NCBI GenBank assembly: GCA_037447655.1 | Contig: JBBHKE010002921.1 | Coordinates: forward strand, 1-64,000 | Direction: 5' to 3' | Source: Zygnema cylindricum | Lineage: Eukaryota; Streptophyta; Zygnematophyceae; Zygnematales; Zygnemataceae | Length of the DNA stretch: 64,000 nucleotides | Shown here: positions 9,822 to 22,400 of the stretch, one piece after another | Layout of the letters: every line of letters begins with the position of its first letter | Position numbering within the stretch: the first letter of the stretch is position 1 | The notes under the pieces: generated by a model | Database searches by the model: none | What the model saw: only the letters and a program-made list of their open reading frames with translations | Told to the model about the DNA's origin: nothing | Program-made: the position numbers and the translations under genes

Positions 9822-12800
9822 TCTGCATTGCAATCACCACATTTCTTGACCTTCGAAGTTCGTTTCACAATCGCATATATATTGAAAAATGTGTTTCTAC
9901 ATGAAGTCGTATGAATATATATAGTGCAGATGGTGCCTTAGATTCATTTTACCTTTCATCTTAAAACTTTAGTCCATGATGCCAATGGACTGAGCCTTAT
10001 ATTGTATTTTATTCCATTTTGACGGTTGTGCATTGAATCCGTAACAACTTCTTCTACATCCATGTGTTTGAAAGTATTGAAAATTTTGATGCTTGAGTCA
10101 CATTTGATATGACATTATCACACCCCCCCCTCCCGAGCTTTCTTCACACTTGTAAGTTTCATAAAGACATTTCAACTATACATTGTTACATAATTTCGAT
10201 TTTGTAACATAATCATTTGCGTCCGTCTCCCACGTAAACTAGTCCAATCCTACGCACTCGGGAGTATCAGTCAAAATTGCATGATTGCTAGTTATTGTGG
10301 TTCTCTTCAATACCATCTGGTATCGTCAAGTTGTGACCCATAGGTACACGCACAATGTGACTTTGAAATATAAATGATAATTTTTTTCTCTTTGTTTTTC
10401 ATTCTGCTAATGAAACACATTGAAAAGTCTAAAAAAATTGTGAAAGTTCGAGACTTTTTGCCAAAGTTGTCCTTGTAATCCTTACATTTTCCCAACTGTC
10501 CACCGAGCCATGCGAACCAATACATTGGCCTCTTCCATGACACCAACCCAGATTACCTTGTACAAGACCCTTTTTTAAAACCACTCTCACTTATGTTATA
10601 ACATTGCGTAATGATATGACTCAACACACATAGTAATTGTACTAAAAGTCCTTATCAAAACAATTCAAAAACTACTATCTCATAAATAAGAGATCCCCTT
10701 TTCCAAAAGGTAAATTCAACTCCGTGGTGCTTTGTGTGCTTACATTTTGGTTACATGTGATAATAGTCTCTTTTGTTATATTCTCTCTAAATTTTGTTGT
10801 TGTCTTCAGTAAGTTTATTGAAAACTCATAACTTAGTTTTGCGTGGTCTTTCAATTTGTAATAGTTTTGTTGATAAGGCATTTGGAAACCCTTATACATT
10901 TTCTTCCTTCTCTATAAGTTTTGGACAATTGATCAAATGCTCATTCAAGTTGTCATGCTTGCTGACTGCATCATTGATAGACACATGTGCTTCAACTTAA
11001 ATTGAATGAAATCTTGAAAGACACACTAAATTTTGTCCTTGACCTCCTTTTCAAATTGATTGCCCAGTACATAACAACACTATGTAGCATGAAATGATGA
11101 TGCACCTGATTCGTGGAACTCTGCGTGAGTGTTGTGGTCGTCACAACGGCCTTTACCTTTCATTTCTTTTGTGCCTTGAGCTCCTTCATTTTCAATTCTT
11201 CGTTAGTTTGAAAATTTTAATGCTTCTCCAAAAGCAAATTTCTTGTGATGTACTTATTCCAAATTGTGTAATTTCTTCTGTTAAAGTGACATTTGAAAAC
11301 TCCTATCGTTCAAAATTTCTTTGTCAAAATCCAAATAATGTTCTTCACTTTTTTGCTTGCCTTTGTATTTCCGTTCTTTTTTAGCATCTTCATCTTCACT
11401 TTTAGAACCATGACTACTAGTGATGGAATCTGGATATTCTAAGGGTGGCTTTTTCATGGTTTTTTCTTGTTCCAAACTTTCTCCACAACGTGTGGGAATA
11501 AGTGTTCGAATAGATCACAAATTTGATTATCTAAACTACTTGTCGCTCCAAATTGTCACGTCTAAACCAATAAGTAGGAAGCCGTTATTTAAACTGAGCA
11601 CTCATAAAATTGGAAAGTCTTTCATTGGGTTAAAGTTGACCGTTTGAGAGATGGAGGATCTTCCACAGGCTCTTAGGGATCAATAGCCTTGTTAATAGAA
11701 AAGGTGTGGATTCCTCTCTCTTTTATATTTGTAACTTTACTTTTATCTCTTCAACACTATCGCGCTTTCAATACCAAATGGAAGGATCGCCACACAAATG
11801 TCACATATAGCGCAACAATAGTAACTGAAAAAAATAGGCACAAAGGAATTCACTTACAACACATTTCCCAAACCAAATATCAACATATTAAGCCTAATTT
11901 TTTTTCTTGCACTCTACAAAAGTTCTCTCTGAAGATGTTGTAATTTTAAGCTTCTTTCAAGATTTTCCTCACTACCTGGTAATGAGTACAAGCCACAATG
12001 ACCACTGGACGTTTTCACATTATACATTTTTGGCATGTTTCGATATAACCGAAACTTAGTCTTCACACTACTGTTTTTTAGTGAAGACTCCATGTAGTCC
12101 TTTTTAGAGTGTTCCGATTAACAACAAGGAAATCGTTTCTTTAAATTGTGACGAATTTAGACGTGGGTGTAATTGGTGACGGTTGTAGACAACTACAAAA
12201 GTCGCGACAATTGATGACGTTTACAAAGTAGCGACGATTGTAGATGTTTTGTTTCTTGCGACATTGTAGATGTCTAGATTTTGTGACATTTTGACGTCAT
12301 GCTCACTTGTGTGAAGCGTTGACATCACTAATTCCAAAACTTTCCTCCATGGTTTCTCGATGTTGTTTTTTTGTCTTTTCTCACTTTACTTGTTGTCAAA
12401 ATACGCCTTAAGATAGTCAAAAGTAATATTTTTTAGAGATCATTCATTTGATACCATTATAATTGTGCTTCGTTCCAAGAATTGTGATATTGAGGTGGTA
12501 TTGGGAGAGGGAGCGAGAGTGAGAGAATCGCCTTCACAAACTTTGCTTTTGTGAAGTGACACCCGTTGCTTAAGTCCCCATCACGGCCCCTGCACGGAAA
12601 AAAGTTTCTATAGACTGGAAAAGTTGTGTGGTATTTTATTTTGGTACTCCGAGCATGGTAATGGAAAAAAGTTTTCAAAAGCGTGTGACGCGTGCCACAA
12701 CGTCTTCCTATTCGCTTAAAACTTGTTATTGTAACTTTAGTCACCTCACGAGGTGATTTTAGTAGAAGATTGAAGATGCGTTTGAGTGAGGCTAAAGTGG

Positions 12801-13503
12801 GTCAAAAATTGCAAGACCACAACCTGTAGTACATTTAAAGTTTGGAAGATGACGCAAAGTTGGAAGATGACTCAAACTGTAATGTGGTATTTTTTTTTTT
12901 TTGGTATAGTTGAAGATTTTCTCGTTGCGGGTTAGGTCTTGGAAGGAAACGACAAAAAAAAAACCTTAGTTTATCACATGGGAACACGCATTTTGACACC
13001 CAAACCTGAAACTAAGACATGACACAATTTCACCGAAACAGAATCGCCTAGGTCAAACGGCAAGTACTTGGTAGAGGTCGCAAAATTCAAAATTTCAAAT
13101 ACCCAAATCCTACATTTTTTTTTTCAAAATCTGAACACCCCAAATCCGGCCGGGTTATTGTGCGCTTCTAAATTGTATACCATGTACGAGTTTAATAAAA
13201 AAAAAGTTAGCTGCAATTTATTTCGCCCAACTACCCGTACCTAAAAAAGTACAAAATTTATGGTTTGATGTACAATAATGTTGCATAATATGTACATTAC
13301 AGTACAACAATATGGTGTTACTACGAAAGTTTAAATTTTTCAATTTTTTGCTTACCCGACCATCCCCGTTTTTTTTTTTTTTGAATCCCCTGGCTGAATC
13401 CGGCCGACCACCATAATTTGGCACCCGAATTTGTTACGGATCCGACGTGGCCGTCTTGGTACGGATCGGGTACGAATTCGGGTACCCGATTGTGTATTCT
13501 GGT
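9822..13503. other. unassigned AT-rich DNA
   Basis: There are only short frames without known domains. Minus-strand frames at 10675-10899 and 11281-11475 look protein-like (the latter with a Glu/Lys-rich DAKKERKYKGKQKSEEH) but match nothing I know. Short diverged repeats with GACGATTGTAGATG-like cores occur around 12150-12290. Near 13073 a string TAGAGGTCGCAAAA resembles the hAT terminus and may mark an older, truncated copy. Confidence 0.4.
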
Positions 13504-13733
13504 CAGAGATTGCAAACGGTTAACCGAAACTGTACCCAACCGTTAACCGACCGCCCGCGTCGGATCCGCAACGGATTCGGTTGCCAAATTTGGGGGGTCG
13601 GGCGGATTCGGGCTGGTGATTCACGAAAAAAAAAAAAAAGGTTACGGCCAGGTAAAACAAAAAAAAATGAAGGCTTTGTACTGTGAATACTATCCAACAT
13701 TATTTTACTTTGTACTCTTGGTATCGTTGAAGG

Positions 13734-13944
13734 TAGTGTTGGGTATCGGGTAGATTCATATCGCGATAATCTCGATATTCGATATATCGAATATCGATCG
13801 AGGAGGATCCTCGATATATCGTACCGAGACCAACATAAATTATCGCGATATATATCGCAAAAATTTCGTGTCCGTACAGGCAGAGTACGGAAAACCGTAC
13901 GAAAAATCGTACGGAGAATCGTACGAAAAATCGTACGGGTTTTT

Positions 13945-13978
<34 letters not shown>

Positions 13979-14187
13979 ACTGAGTGCTCAGTGGGGGGGG
14001 GGGGGGGGGGGGGGGTTTGAAAAAAAAAAATTAAAATTTTCATATTCGATATATCGTCGATACGATATATCGGCGATATATCGCGATAATTTGAAATTCG
14101 ATATATCGAAGCGATATATCGAATATCGGGTACATGAAATTCGATATATATCGAATATCGGCAATGGGTCCTCGATACCTAACACTA
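13734..14187. mobile_element. TAGTGTT-type MITE with perfect 8-bp duplication
   Basis: The ends TAGTGTTGGGTATCG and CGATACCTAACACTA are inverted (one mismatch). GTTGAAGG flanks both sides (13726-13733 and 14188-14195), a perfect 8-bp target duplication, so a hAT-type origin is likely. The 454-bp body is made of ATATCG/CGATAT palindromic motifs around a central C-run/G-run hairpin. A relative is at 46238-46705. Confidence 0.85.
13947..14015. repeat. poly-C / poly-G hairpin
   Basis: Thirty-two C residues (13947-13978), then ACTGAGTGCTCAGT, then 23 G residues (13993-14015). CACTGAG and CTCAGTG pair around a TG loop, so the whole block folds into one long GC hairpin. Run lengths may be inexact if they come from assembly of noisy reads. 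Confidence 0.9.
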
Positions 14188-14484
14188 GTTGAAGGTATAA
14201 GGGAGATGTACCACTAATTTTGTACTTATTCGGGTACGGGCGAGTATGGGTAGTCACGAGAAATCAAGTTTCGGTTAACTTATTTTTTCGTAAACGCGTT
14301 GCGGGTAACGGTTAACAATTTTGGAGCGTGACATAACCCGGTCGGGCGTCGGGTACTGAGATTTTGAAAAAAAAAACGGTTGGATTCGGTTATCAACATT
14401 TTGACTTTTGCGACCTCTGCCTCTGGTACCATGCATTATGCACGAAACAACTTCCAACCATACAAAAAGAGACGAAACGCCGAA

Positions 14485-14673
14485 TCAAACATAGATACGC
14501 GAACCCGGTCGATACGCCGATTCGCACAGTCCATTACAACATCCTTTTGGAACTTTCACATATACTACCTCGTGTAACTCCCCATATGAAAATGCAGCTT
14601 TAACATCCGTCTGATGTTCGTGCTTTTCCCCAACAACAGGTAGAGCAATACTGAAGAGAATTGATCTATACAT
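14485..14673 (-). pseudogene. copia reverse transcriptase fragment
   Basis: The translation HEHQTDVKAAFSYGELHEVVYVKVPKG matches the conserved RT segment DVKTAFLHGELEEEIYMxQPEGF of Ty1/copia elements. Only this piece of about 60 codons is recognisable and no LTRs are nearby, so it is a relic. Confidence 0.7.
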
Positions 14674-14869
14674 AGGAGCCTAGGTCTAAAAATTATTTAT
14701 TCCCTCCTTGATTTTTTTTTGCGTACCAACTTGTTGCATACTTAATCTCCTCACATACTCCGCCTATTCTAGTTGTAAACACGCATTTAGTAACAGAAAA
14801 ACCACATAAACTAGAAAAAGTCAAGTTGATTTTACATGGCATGATAGAGATTGTGTAGGGATTTTCATA

Positions 14870-15270
14870 GGAACTTAGGCCTTTTCTTACTACTGTGACA
14901 ATGTTATATCTACAAAAAGAGTTAACAGCCAGATTAAAAAAGATATCAGAGCAAGACCTCTTATTGTGAGATTATTTGGCACAAATCAAGTATCCAAAAT
15001 AAAAAGATTCTCCACTCCAATAGAAATTTGGCAATCGTTGGAGAAGCAGTTCATGAATAATTGCTCAAATATGACGAGTTACTGAATACTAAGTTGAGAA
15101 TGTTTATTGGTTAAAGCTTCAAAGGATATTTGAAATCCACAAAAACTTTTTACTTCGAAATTTAAAGTATTAAAGGAAAAACAATTTCTGGCGATTTATT
15201 TAAAGAGTTGGCTAATAATCTACAATGCTTAGTTCCTGTCGGTTCAAAAAATGTCGATTTTATGCTGAAT
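14870..15270 (+). pseudogene. possible copia gag relic
   Basis: Broken plus-strand frames read TPIEIWQSLEKQFMNNCSN and further on GDLFKELANNLQCLVPVG, which resemble the alpha-helical core of Ty1/copia Gag (a tryptophan near IW..L followed by a FKELxxxL block). Several stops interrupt it. The rest of 14674-15660 shows nothing assignable. Confidence 0.35.
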
Positions 15271-16066
15271 CCAAAAAAAAAAAAAAAAAACAAAACAGGC
15301 TATTGACAACAAAGCATGTTTGATAAGTCTATGTTGAGATTTTTAAATTGATCCTAAATCAAATAATATTTTTCACGCAGATTTTTAAGCTCAATAAAAT
15401 TTGAAGCAAAAATACAAAACCTTTTTTCATTTTTTTTGGATTTTCCACAGAAATATATTTTACATTTCAGACTCCTACTCCGGGTTTGCAAGAAATTCTA
15501 CTCAAAAAAAAAATTGTCTGTGGAAAAAGAAATGCATCTCTCCTATCATTTAACACAGCTTTTAACTCTTTTCCCCCAAAATAATTATTTGCGCCAAAGT
15601 TACCCTCCCTAAACAAAAAAGATATCCAAAAATTATTCAACTCATTAAAATTTTAGCTTTTCCTTTTCTACAAGTGTAATCTTTGGAGAACATTCTCGAA
15701 GTTTTTGTCAATGTGATACAAATTCTGGAAAAATTGTCGATCCCAGAAGTAATACAATGAAAAAACAATGTCGTAATGTGAAATAAATCCGTTTTTGTGT
15801 TGAGAGAAGTCACAACTTAGTTGTAATTGTGTAATAGTCGATAGCTGCACAAAAAGAGAAAAGCATGTCAGAGAAAGAGAGGGAGGAGGGGAGGAGGTGG
15901 AGAAGACAAGGAGATGAAAGGCGAAAACGAGGAAAGAGGGGACGGAAAAGAATAGGAGTGGAAAGAAAGCGAGAAAGTTTGGAATGAAGCAAAATAGAAA
16001 GAAAGATAAAGATGAAGAAAAAGAGGCTCCGTGTGCAGCATGAAAAGCATTGATGCAGGTAAGGAA

Positions 16067-16170
16067 GCAGGGAGAGGGAGAGGGAGAGGGAGAGGGAGAG
16101 GGAGAGGGAGAGGGAGAGGGAGAGGGAGAGGGAGAGGGAGAGGGAGAGGGAGAGGGAGAGGGAGAGGGAA

Positions 16171-16254
<84 letters not shown>
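16067..16254. repeat. (GGGAGA)n then (GA)n microsatellite
   Basis: About 100 bases of perfect GGGAGA hexamers run straight into about 86 bases of GA dinucleotides. The array lies just beyond the 3' end of the FAS1 gene (minus strand), so it would be in or near its 3' UTR. All long frames across it ([18 protein letters not shown]) are artefacts of the repeat. Confidence 0.95.
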
Positions 16255-16259
<5 letters not shown>

Positions 16260-16324
16260 CCATTCAATCCACGGTAAATTCGAAGATGCATCCACAGCCA
16301 AACAAACCATCTATCCCCCCATCC

Positions 16325-16915
16325 CTATCCGCTTCCTCCCTCTCCCTCCCCTTTCTCTTCCTTACCAGTCCCTCTTCTCCCCATCCCATCCACTCCCTTC
16401 CTCTCCTTACCATGAGCCACAATATTATCCGCAACGAATACTCCCCAAGTTACAACTTTCGCGACTTTCTTTTTCCCCAAAGGCACCGTCACCGAAATTC
16501 CCGTCGACTCCTTCACAATTTTTCTCTCCCGGAAATTTGCGGTCCAAAAACCTCCAACTTTTGTCTTTTTGTAGATGCCCTCTGACACAATTTTTCCCTT
16601 TGCGCAGTGATTGTTGACCAAATTACCGAACGAAAATCGACCGGAAGTGATATTTTTACTAATTTGAGAAAATGCGGCTTCTGTGGGAATAAACATGGTG
16701 ACGTTTTTACCATCGATTAAATTTGTAAAAACAGTGAGAGTCGCGGAGGAGGCGTAGTACGATTTAAAAAATTTGGGATAATTTGTTTGTAATTTTTTGT
16801 TGAATGCGATTAAAACGTCGGCTGGACCGACGGCAGGAGCTTGGGTTGGGAAGAGGAGGAGAATATTGAAAATTAGGGTTAGGGTTAGGGAAAGAGGGGA
16901 GAAAAGGGAAGCCAT
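16325..16915 (-). CDS. secreted single-FAS1 (fasciclin-like) protein
   Basis: An uninterrupted 196-codon frame starts at the ATG at 16915 and ends TAG at 16325. Residues 1-28 form a hydrophobic signal peptide (MASLFSPLSLTLTLIFNILL). Residues about 30-165 match one FAS1 domain: GPADVLIAFNKKL, the H1 motif VTMFIPTEAAF, the central NLVNNHCAKG stretch, and the C-terminal KVVTWGVFVADNIVAHG. FAS1 proteins of plants act in the wall/apoplast as adhesion or matrix proteins, often as arabinogalactan proteins. This one has few Pro/Hyp motifs and no clear GPI signal. The last 27 residues (GRRGTGKEEKGEGEGGSG) are low complexity and may be coding eroded by the adjacent purine repeat. The signal peptide is partly encoded by three CCCTAA telomere-like units. 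No intron is seen. Assignment to FAS1 is firm; the subgroup is not. Confidence 0.8.
   Translation of the reverse strand: MASLFSPLSLTLTLIFNILLLFPTQAPAVGPADVLIAFNKKLQTNYPKFFKSYYASSATLTVFTNLIDGKNVTMFIPTEAAFSQISKNITSGRFSFGNLVNNHCAKGKIVSEGIYKKTKVGGFWTANFRERKIVKESTGISVTVPLGKKKVAKVVTWGVFVADNIVAHGKERKGVDGMGRRGTGKEEKGEGEGGSG
16873..16890. repeat. telomere-like (TTAGGG)3 inside FAS1 signal-peptide codons
   Basis: Three TTAGGG units on the plus strand lie within the FAS1 gene, where on the coding strand they read as alternating Leu and Thr in the hydrophobic core. The unit is the 6-mer, not the 7-mer TTTAGGG usual in plants. Confidence 0.85.
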
Positions 16916-17310
16916 AGGTGGAGAGAGGGAGACTTTGAGAGATAGAGGGAGAAACTTGGAGGAGGAGAGGGAAGCTAGAGATGCAAGTGAGGGAGGGAAT
17001 GTGATAATAAATGGAAGAATGTGAAAAAAATAAAGAGAGAGAGAATAGAAAGTAGGTGAATGGAGAATAAGGATAAAATGAATGGTAGATGATAGGGAAA
17101 GAGGGAAAATGTGAAAGAGGAATGGTGGGGAAGAGAAATGTGAAAGGGAGAAAGAGGAGAGGAGAAAGTAGATGGCTTTTTAACTTTGCCCAGATACTAG
17201 AGGGTGATTATCAAGTGAAGGGAGAGGAGGAGGAGGAGGAGGAGCGATACGAGAGTGAAAGGATAGGAGAAGATGAGGAGAGCGAGAGATAGAGAGGGGA
17301 GAAAAAAGGA
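16916..17310. other. purine-rich upstream region of the FAS1 gene
   Basis: The plus strand is almost all A/G, so the coding strand of the FAS1 gene has a CT-rich leader and promoter. CT-rich tracts are common in plant core promoters and 5' leaders. I see no clear TATA box. Short plus-strand frames here are repeat artefacts. Confidence 0.4.
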
Positions 17311-18763
17311 CAAAGTATATACAGCTGTCACGTGGCAACAGATCTCACAGGTGATTCCTCCAGTAAGAAATATTAGACGTCAGATAAAAGAAAAAAAGCT
17401 GGAGGACAGAGGGGTCATGTGCGTCACCTCTATCCAGATGTTGTCGTTTTTCGGGAGGCTGACATGTCGGTACTCAAAATTTGTCGGTTTGCGACGTTAC
17501 ACCTACTGACTGCAGGATCTTTGAACAGAAAAACTGACGTGGAAAACAAGGAGACATAAAACGGACAAACCTGGCATCTGGATTCATTAACTTCAAGAGA
17601 GGATTGAGAATCGACGGTTGTCATTATCTCATGTCTACCTTTAGTCTGAGGAGGAAAGAAAGATTGACAGCGTGTATCAACTTGATAAAAAAACGGTGAA
17701 AACGTTACAGGTGAAAAAGCTAAACCACCGTGAATCGTAATTACACCGTGAATCGCTATTAGCGTAATAAAATAGATAGCGTAATGAAACAATAGGCGTA
17801 CTTTACGGTAAAATGGGTTTTTTAGGGTACACAATGATACTAATTTATCATTCACTCTAATTTGTAAATTGTTTTGTAATAATTGTCGGCGCATAGTATC
17901 TTCACACTAAAATATGTGTGTGAACGGAATTGTTCAAATCGTACGCCGTAGCGTTTTTGCGACATCCGCGTCTGCCGGAAAATATTTACGCAATTACATG
18001 TTAACGCGACTCCGGGAATTGTGTAGTGTGTGATCAGTTATGTTTCCCGTAAGTACGAATTACGAATTGACCTCGGCACGCTGTTGCGTTCAACAATGAC
18101 GTCGCTTGAACGTAGGCTGTAGTAAACTACACACTAATACCGCGCTTTAGCTCTAATTATGTCGCTGTTTACCGGTTGTATTAGAGTATATAAACGTTAA
18201 TAAGTGCCTTAATGCTAAATTGATTGCTTTCCGGTTGCAGCATTTCCAAAGATAACAGGTAATAGCGTCAACGCTCAAGAAAATAACATGTATTAGCGTT
18301 AATGTTAATTCTAAATGGAGGTAAAAAACAAAAAAATCCAACTTGTCATCAGTAAGTCGTCATATGATTGGTCGATCAACATTACGCGTGGCATGCTTTC
18401 AACCCACTTAAATATTATGGCTGAAAATTGTCGACCACAATGTGACAACAACCGGATTGACGTCTCATCGCCTATTCAAACAAATTTCCGTACATCCATT
18501 AGCCTGTTGCATTATTCATGGCGTTTTCACCAAAATCATCTTCGCCTACCACGTGCGTATTTTCCCACTGTAACCCGCGCTCATTTTTGTTCATTCCCGC
18601 TTTTTTTTTGACGTTTTTAAAAATTTCACAATCAAATTTCAAATGATACATTTTTTTGATGTTCTCAAAAGTTGCGGCGTCAAAAATTCAACCGAAATTT
18701 TAAAAACTGCATTCTTGACTCAAAAACCTTTCCCCCTCTTTCATCTCTTTGGGACATCATATT
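17311..18763. other. intergenic DNA with MITE fragments
   Basis: No gene is supported. At 17725-17765 two adjacent copies of a CACCGTGAATCG end (the second continuing GCTATTAGCGTAAT) are a fragment of the TA-type MITE family. Similar ATTAGCGTTAATG strings at about 18285-18310 may be further debris. Confidence 0.45.
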
Positions 18764-19409
18764 TGTAGGATCTTAAGCAAAAGAGTTTCACTTAAAATAA
18801 TTCACAAACATAAATCATTTACAAAGCGGAAGCTCATAAAAGACAAGAGGAATATACAGCCAAAAAGATTTATAAGTGTTCTTGGCCGAAGCCTCTTTAC
18901 ATCATCTCTCTTCTCTCTTCTCTCTCTTCTCCTTCTCTTTAAGTAATCTGTACTCCAAGATTAATCATCTAAGATAGATTGATTAATTCATTCAATACCC
19001 TGCACATGTACACTGCTGCCTATATACTCGCTACTCTGCATTAAGAGACAACAAGGTAAGACAAGCAGGACTTAGCATAGCGACGAAGTCTATCCCTAGC
19101 TGACTGTGCACTCTTCAATGAAAGTTCCACGAAAGAAGGCGCACACGCTTCTTCCTTCGAAAAAACAAACTCCAAACGTTGACTTAAACACGTGTCGCTT
19201 CACGACACACCTGCACGCAAATTGAAACACCTGCGCACGAAACAAACAAGTGACGCGAAACGAAATAGAACATTTCGTTCGCAAAAAACAAAAGTACTGC
19301 CGCGAAACGACATCGTACTTTTTGTATGATGACGCGACAGTTTGCGTCAAACAAATACAAGTTGGAATGACGCTTCGCGGAAATACCGCGAAACGACAAT
19401 ATCCCAACA
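18764..19409 (-). repeat. E4 3' LTR
   Basis: Pairs with 23061-23684. Differences include small indels such as extra CTCTTCTCTCT units around 18903-18935. A polypurine tract (AATAAGAGGGGGAT on the minus strand) abuts it at 19410-19423. Confidence 0.92.
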
Positions 19410-19442
19410 ATCCCCCTCTTATTGTCGTAATCGCCAAACTCT

Positions 19443-22400
19443 TCAAAATAATCCAAATTTTGGTCGCCCCCTCTCAAATACATCATGCGTAGCTGCTTTT
19501 GTCAGCAAATCTGCCGCCTCCTCTTTTGTTGGTACGTACGAAAATACAATCTCGTTCGCCGTCACCAAATTTCTTACAAAATGCCATTGGATCCTGATGT
19601 GTTTCGTCCTCTTGTGAAACACTGGATTTTTCGCCCACGCCATCGAACTCATGCTGTCAGAATAAATCGTCATACAACCAATAGGAATGCTCAACTCACG
19701 TAATCACCCGAAGCTCCAGTTTTGGTTTTAAAGACCGACTTTGCATCAATCGCCTTTTTACCCTCCGGTAACTTCACTTCCTCAAAAGTTTGATTATCAA
19801 CCACCGACTTAAATTCTTTCTCCCATGCCGGTTTCCACTTACTCTCCCAATCATCCGACCTCCTAGCCTCGACATAAGATTGAGGGTCACCGGTCATATT
19901 CTCCGTAAGTTATTGCTACAAAAGAAACTCCATCTCCTTAGCATTGGAAAGAAAATAATGCGAATTCGATACATTTTCCCCTTTTCGATCGTAAGTAAGT
20001 TTCTCAAGTTTCTTCCCCTTTGTAATCCGAGAGCTCCTCCTAAAAACTTGCTCCTCCTCCTTTTCCTCTTTCTCTTCCTCAAATTCAATTTCAGTTTCCT
20101 TCTCACTTGATTTAGAACTCGATTTAGAGCTTTGAGATTTCCGAATGCTGAAGTTACTCGGGAATCCAAAGATGCATTACTCTTACTTTCAAATTCAATT
20201 TCAAACGATTTCTTCAAATTCTTTTTCTTAGTTTACATTCGGTTCCTCATCGGATTCCGAATCCCCAATGAACGGAAAACTCTCAATTTCACTCTCCTCA
20301 TAAAAATCTAAAATTTCTTTTAATTTCCCAACGGAATTCATGGCGGATTTGAGATCCTCACGAAAATCCACATTCCGAGATTCCTCCACGGTGTCACGAG
20401 CCGGATTATACACTTGGTACAAATTCCCCTTCGCGTTATAAGCAACAAAGATTCCCGGCCAACACCTTGGAGCAAATTTCCCTTTCCTCTTGATTGATTC
20501 AACATAAACCGTAGCATGACATCCCCAAATTCTCAAATGATGAACTGTGGGCTTTCTCCCACTCCATAACTCCTCCAGTGTTTTACTTCCGGAAACCGAA
20601 GTGAGTCTTCAGTTACAAATATAATTCGCCGTAAGAATCGCATCTCCCCACAAAAACGTCTCTCGTCCGGAGCTATGAACCATCGCACGGACCATTTCTT
20701 GTAAGGTACGATTCTTCCTCTCGGCCACTCCATTTGACTCTGGAGAATAAGGCGCCGTGAATTGATGCCTTATCCCCCACTCCTTACAATACCCCTCAAA
20801 AACAACAAACTCCCCTCCATTGTCCGAACGAATGGACTTAAGCTTCTTATCAATTTGCCTTTCGGCCATTACATGCCATTCTTAAAATTTTTCAAATGCA
20901 TCCGATTTCTTTTTCAATAAATACACCCATGACTTCCAAGAGAAGTCATCAACAATCACCAAAGTATATTTATTACCTCCAATTGTCTCGGGTTTAATAT
21001 GTCCACAAAGATCGATGTGGACAATCTCCAAAGGATTTTGAGCTTGATGCTTTATTCGGATGGGATTTCCGAATTTGACGTCCTTTGCTACATCCTCCGC
21101 ATCCGTTCACCTTCTCACCGGATGCAAGGTCCAAACCCCTCACGGAAGAATGTCGAATCATCTTCTTCAAACTTACCTCGGATGTGTGACACATCCGATG
21201 ATGCCATAAAGTAAGATCACCTTTCAATTCTGAAATTTGATGTGAAATTCCCTCGGTGGGAACTTTAGATTTCGGCCTCCTCCATAAGAGCCGACTATGA
21301 TTCGCATCCGTCACAACTCCTTCTCCAATTACAATCCCTTTCTCATTCCAAATCTCAATAGATTGATCACCTCTCGCAAGTAAGCTTCCACCACTCTTTT
21401 GGATTTGTGGAACGCTTAACAAATTGACCGAACCGTCCGGAATATAAAGAGTATTTTGTAGACGATACTCCGTCGATCTCTCTTTCCCATCATTATCCCA
21501 TGAAAGAAGATCAAGCGGAACCGTGCCAACCATTCCAACCGAAATGACATGGCCGCTTGCAACCGTAATAAACTTTGGAACCGTGAGTTCCCTCATATCA
21601 TCGAACAAGGTGGCATCTGTGCAAACATGATGAGATGCCCCCGTATCAATAATCCACTCTTTCTCCAAATTTCCTCTACTACTTACCGATTCAAGGGTAA
21701 GGTTAAGAACCGGAAAATCATCACCAGTTTCATTACCATAGTCAAAGTAATTTGCATTACCGTAACCATGACCACCACCGCGGCGTCCTCCTCGGCCGCC
21801 ACCTCGGGCGCCTCTATCACCTCCTCTACCTCCTCTTCCACTTCCGGAATCTTCACTCTTTGCATAACATTGAGGGATCGTATGCCCCCACTTACCGCAA
21901 AAATGACATTGCTTATCCTTATCCGGACAAGATGAAGACAAATGTCCAAGCCGATTACACCGGTAGCATGTCACATTGGAAAGATCTGAAGGGACCTCCG
22001 GTGGACGACCTTGCTCCCTCTTGTTGCCTTGGCCGCCACCACCACCTCTCGAGCCACCACCTCTACCACCGGCATAGTTAAGATCCGCGGTTTCGGGAGT
22101 AGTAGAGTTGAGAACTCCTCCTCCTCCAATTGAAGAAGCCGATGGAGTTCCCTCCGACATTTTGATAAAATTGACAGTGAATCCGAAGGTGTTATCCGCC
22201 TTCGCTCGTAAAACAGCTTTAAAATGCGAAAGCTTCTTCGGTAAAGCATTAAGAAAAACGCTTAACTTATCCGCATCCAAGATAACTCGACCATTGTTGA
22301 GTAATTGCTCGAGTATAATATTGAAACGCTTTACCGCATCATCCATCAATTCATTTGACTTGAATTTAAAATTCATAAAGTCCGCATAAACATATTGACC

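Larger units (their letters stand above)
13504..14419. mobile_element. non-autonomous hAT-like element, copy 2
   Basis: It is homologous to 1802-2752 at both ends: left arm CAGAGATTGCAAAC then CCGTTAACCGACCGCCCGCG, right arm ending TTTTGCGACCTCTG. Flanking 8-mers are ATTCTGGT and CCTCTGGT (6 of 8). The centre is replaced by a different element (13734-14187). Neither copy carries a transposase. Confidence 0.7.

Noticed and set aside
15668-16585. Long open frames of SLSLSL, PSPSPS, GRGRGR and EREREE type on both strands
   Set aside because: They are translations of the GGGAGA/GA microsatellite and carry no domain.
21549-22389. Plus-strand frames opposite E4 gag, including an SSAATSGAS-rich one
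   Set aside because: Shadows of the minus-strand Gly/Arg-rich Gag region.
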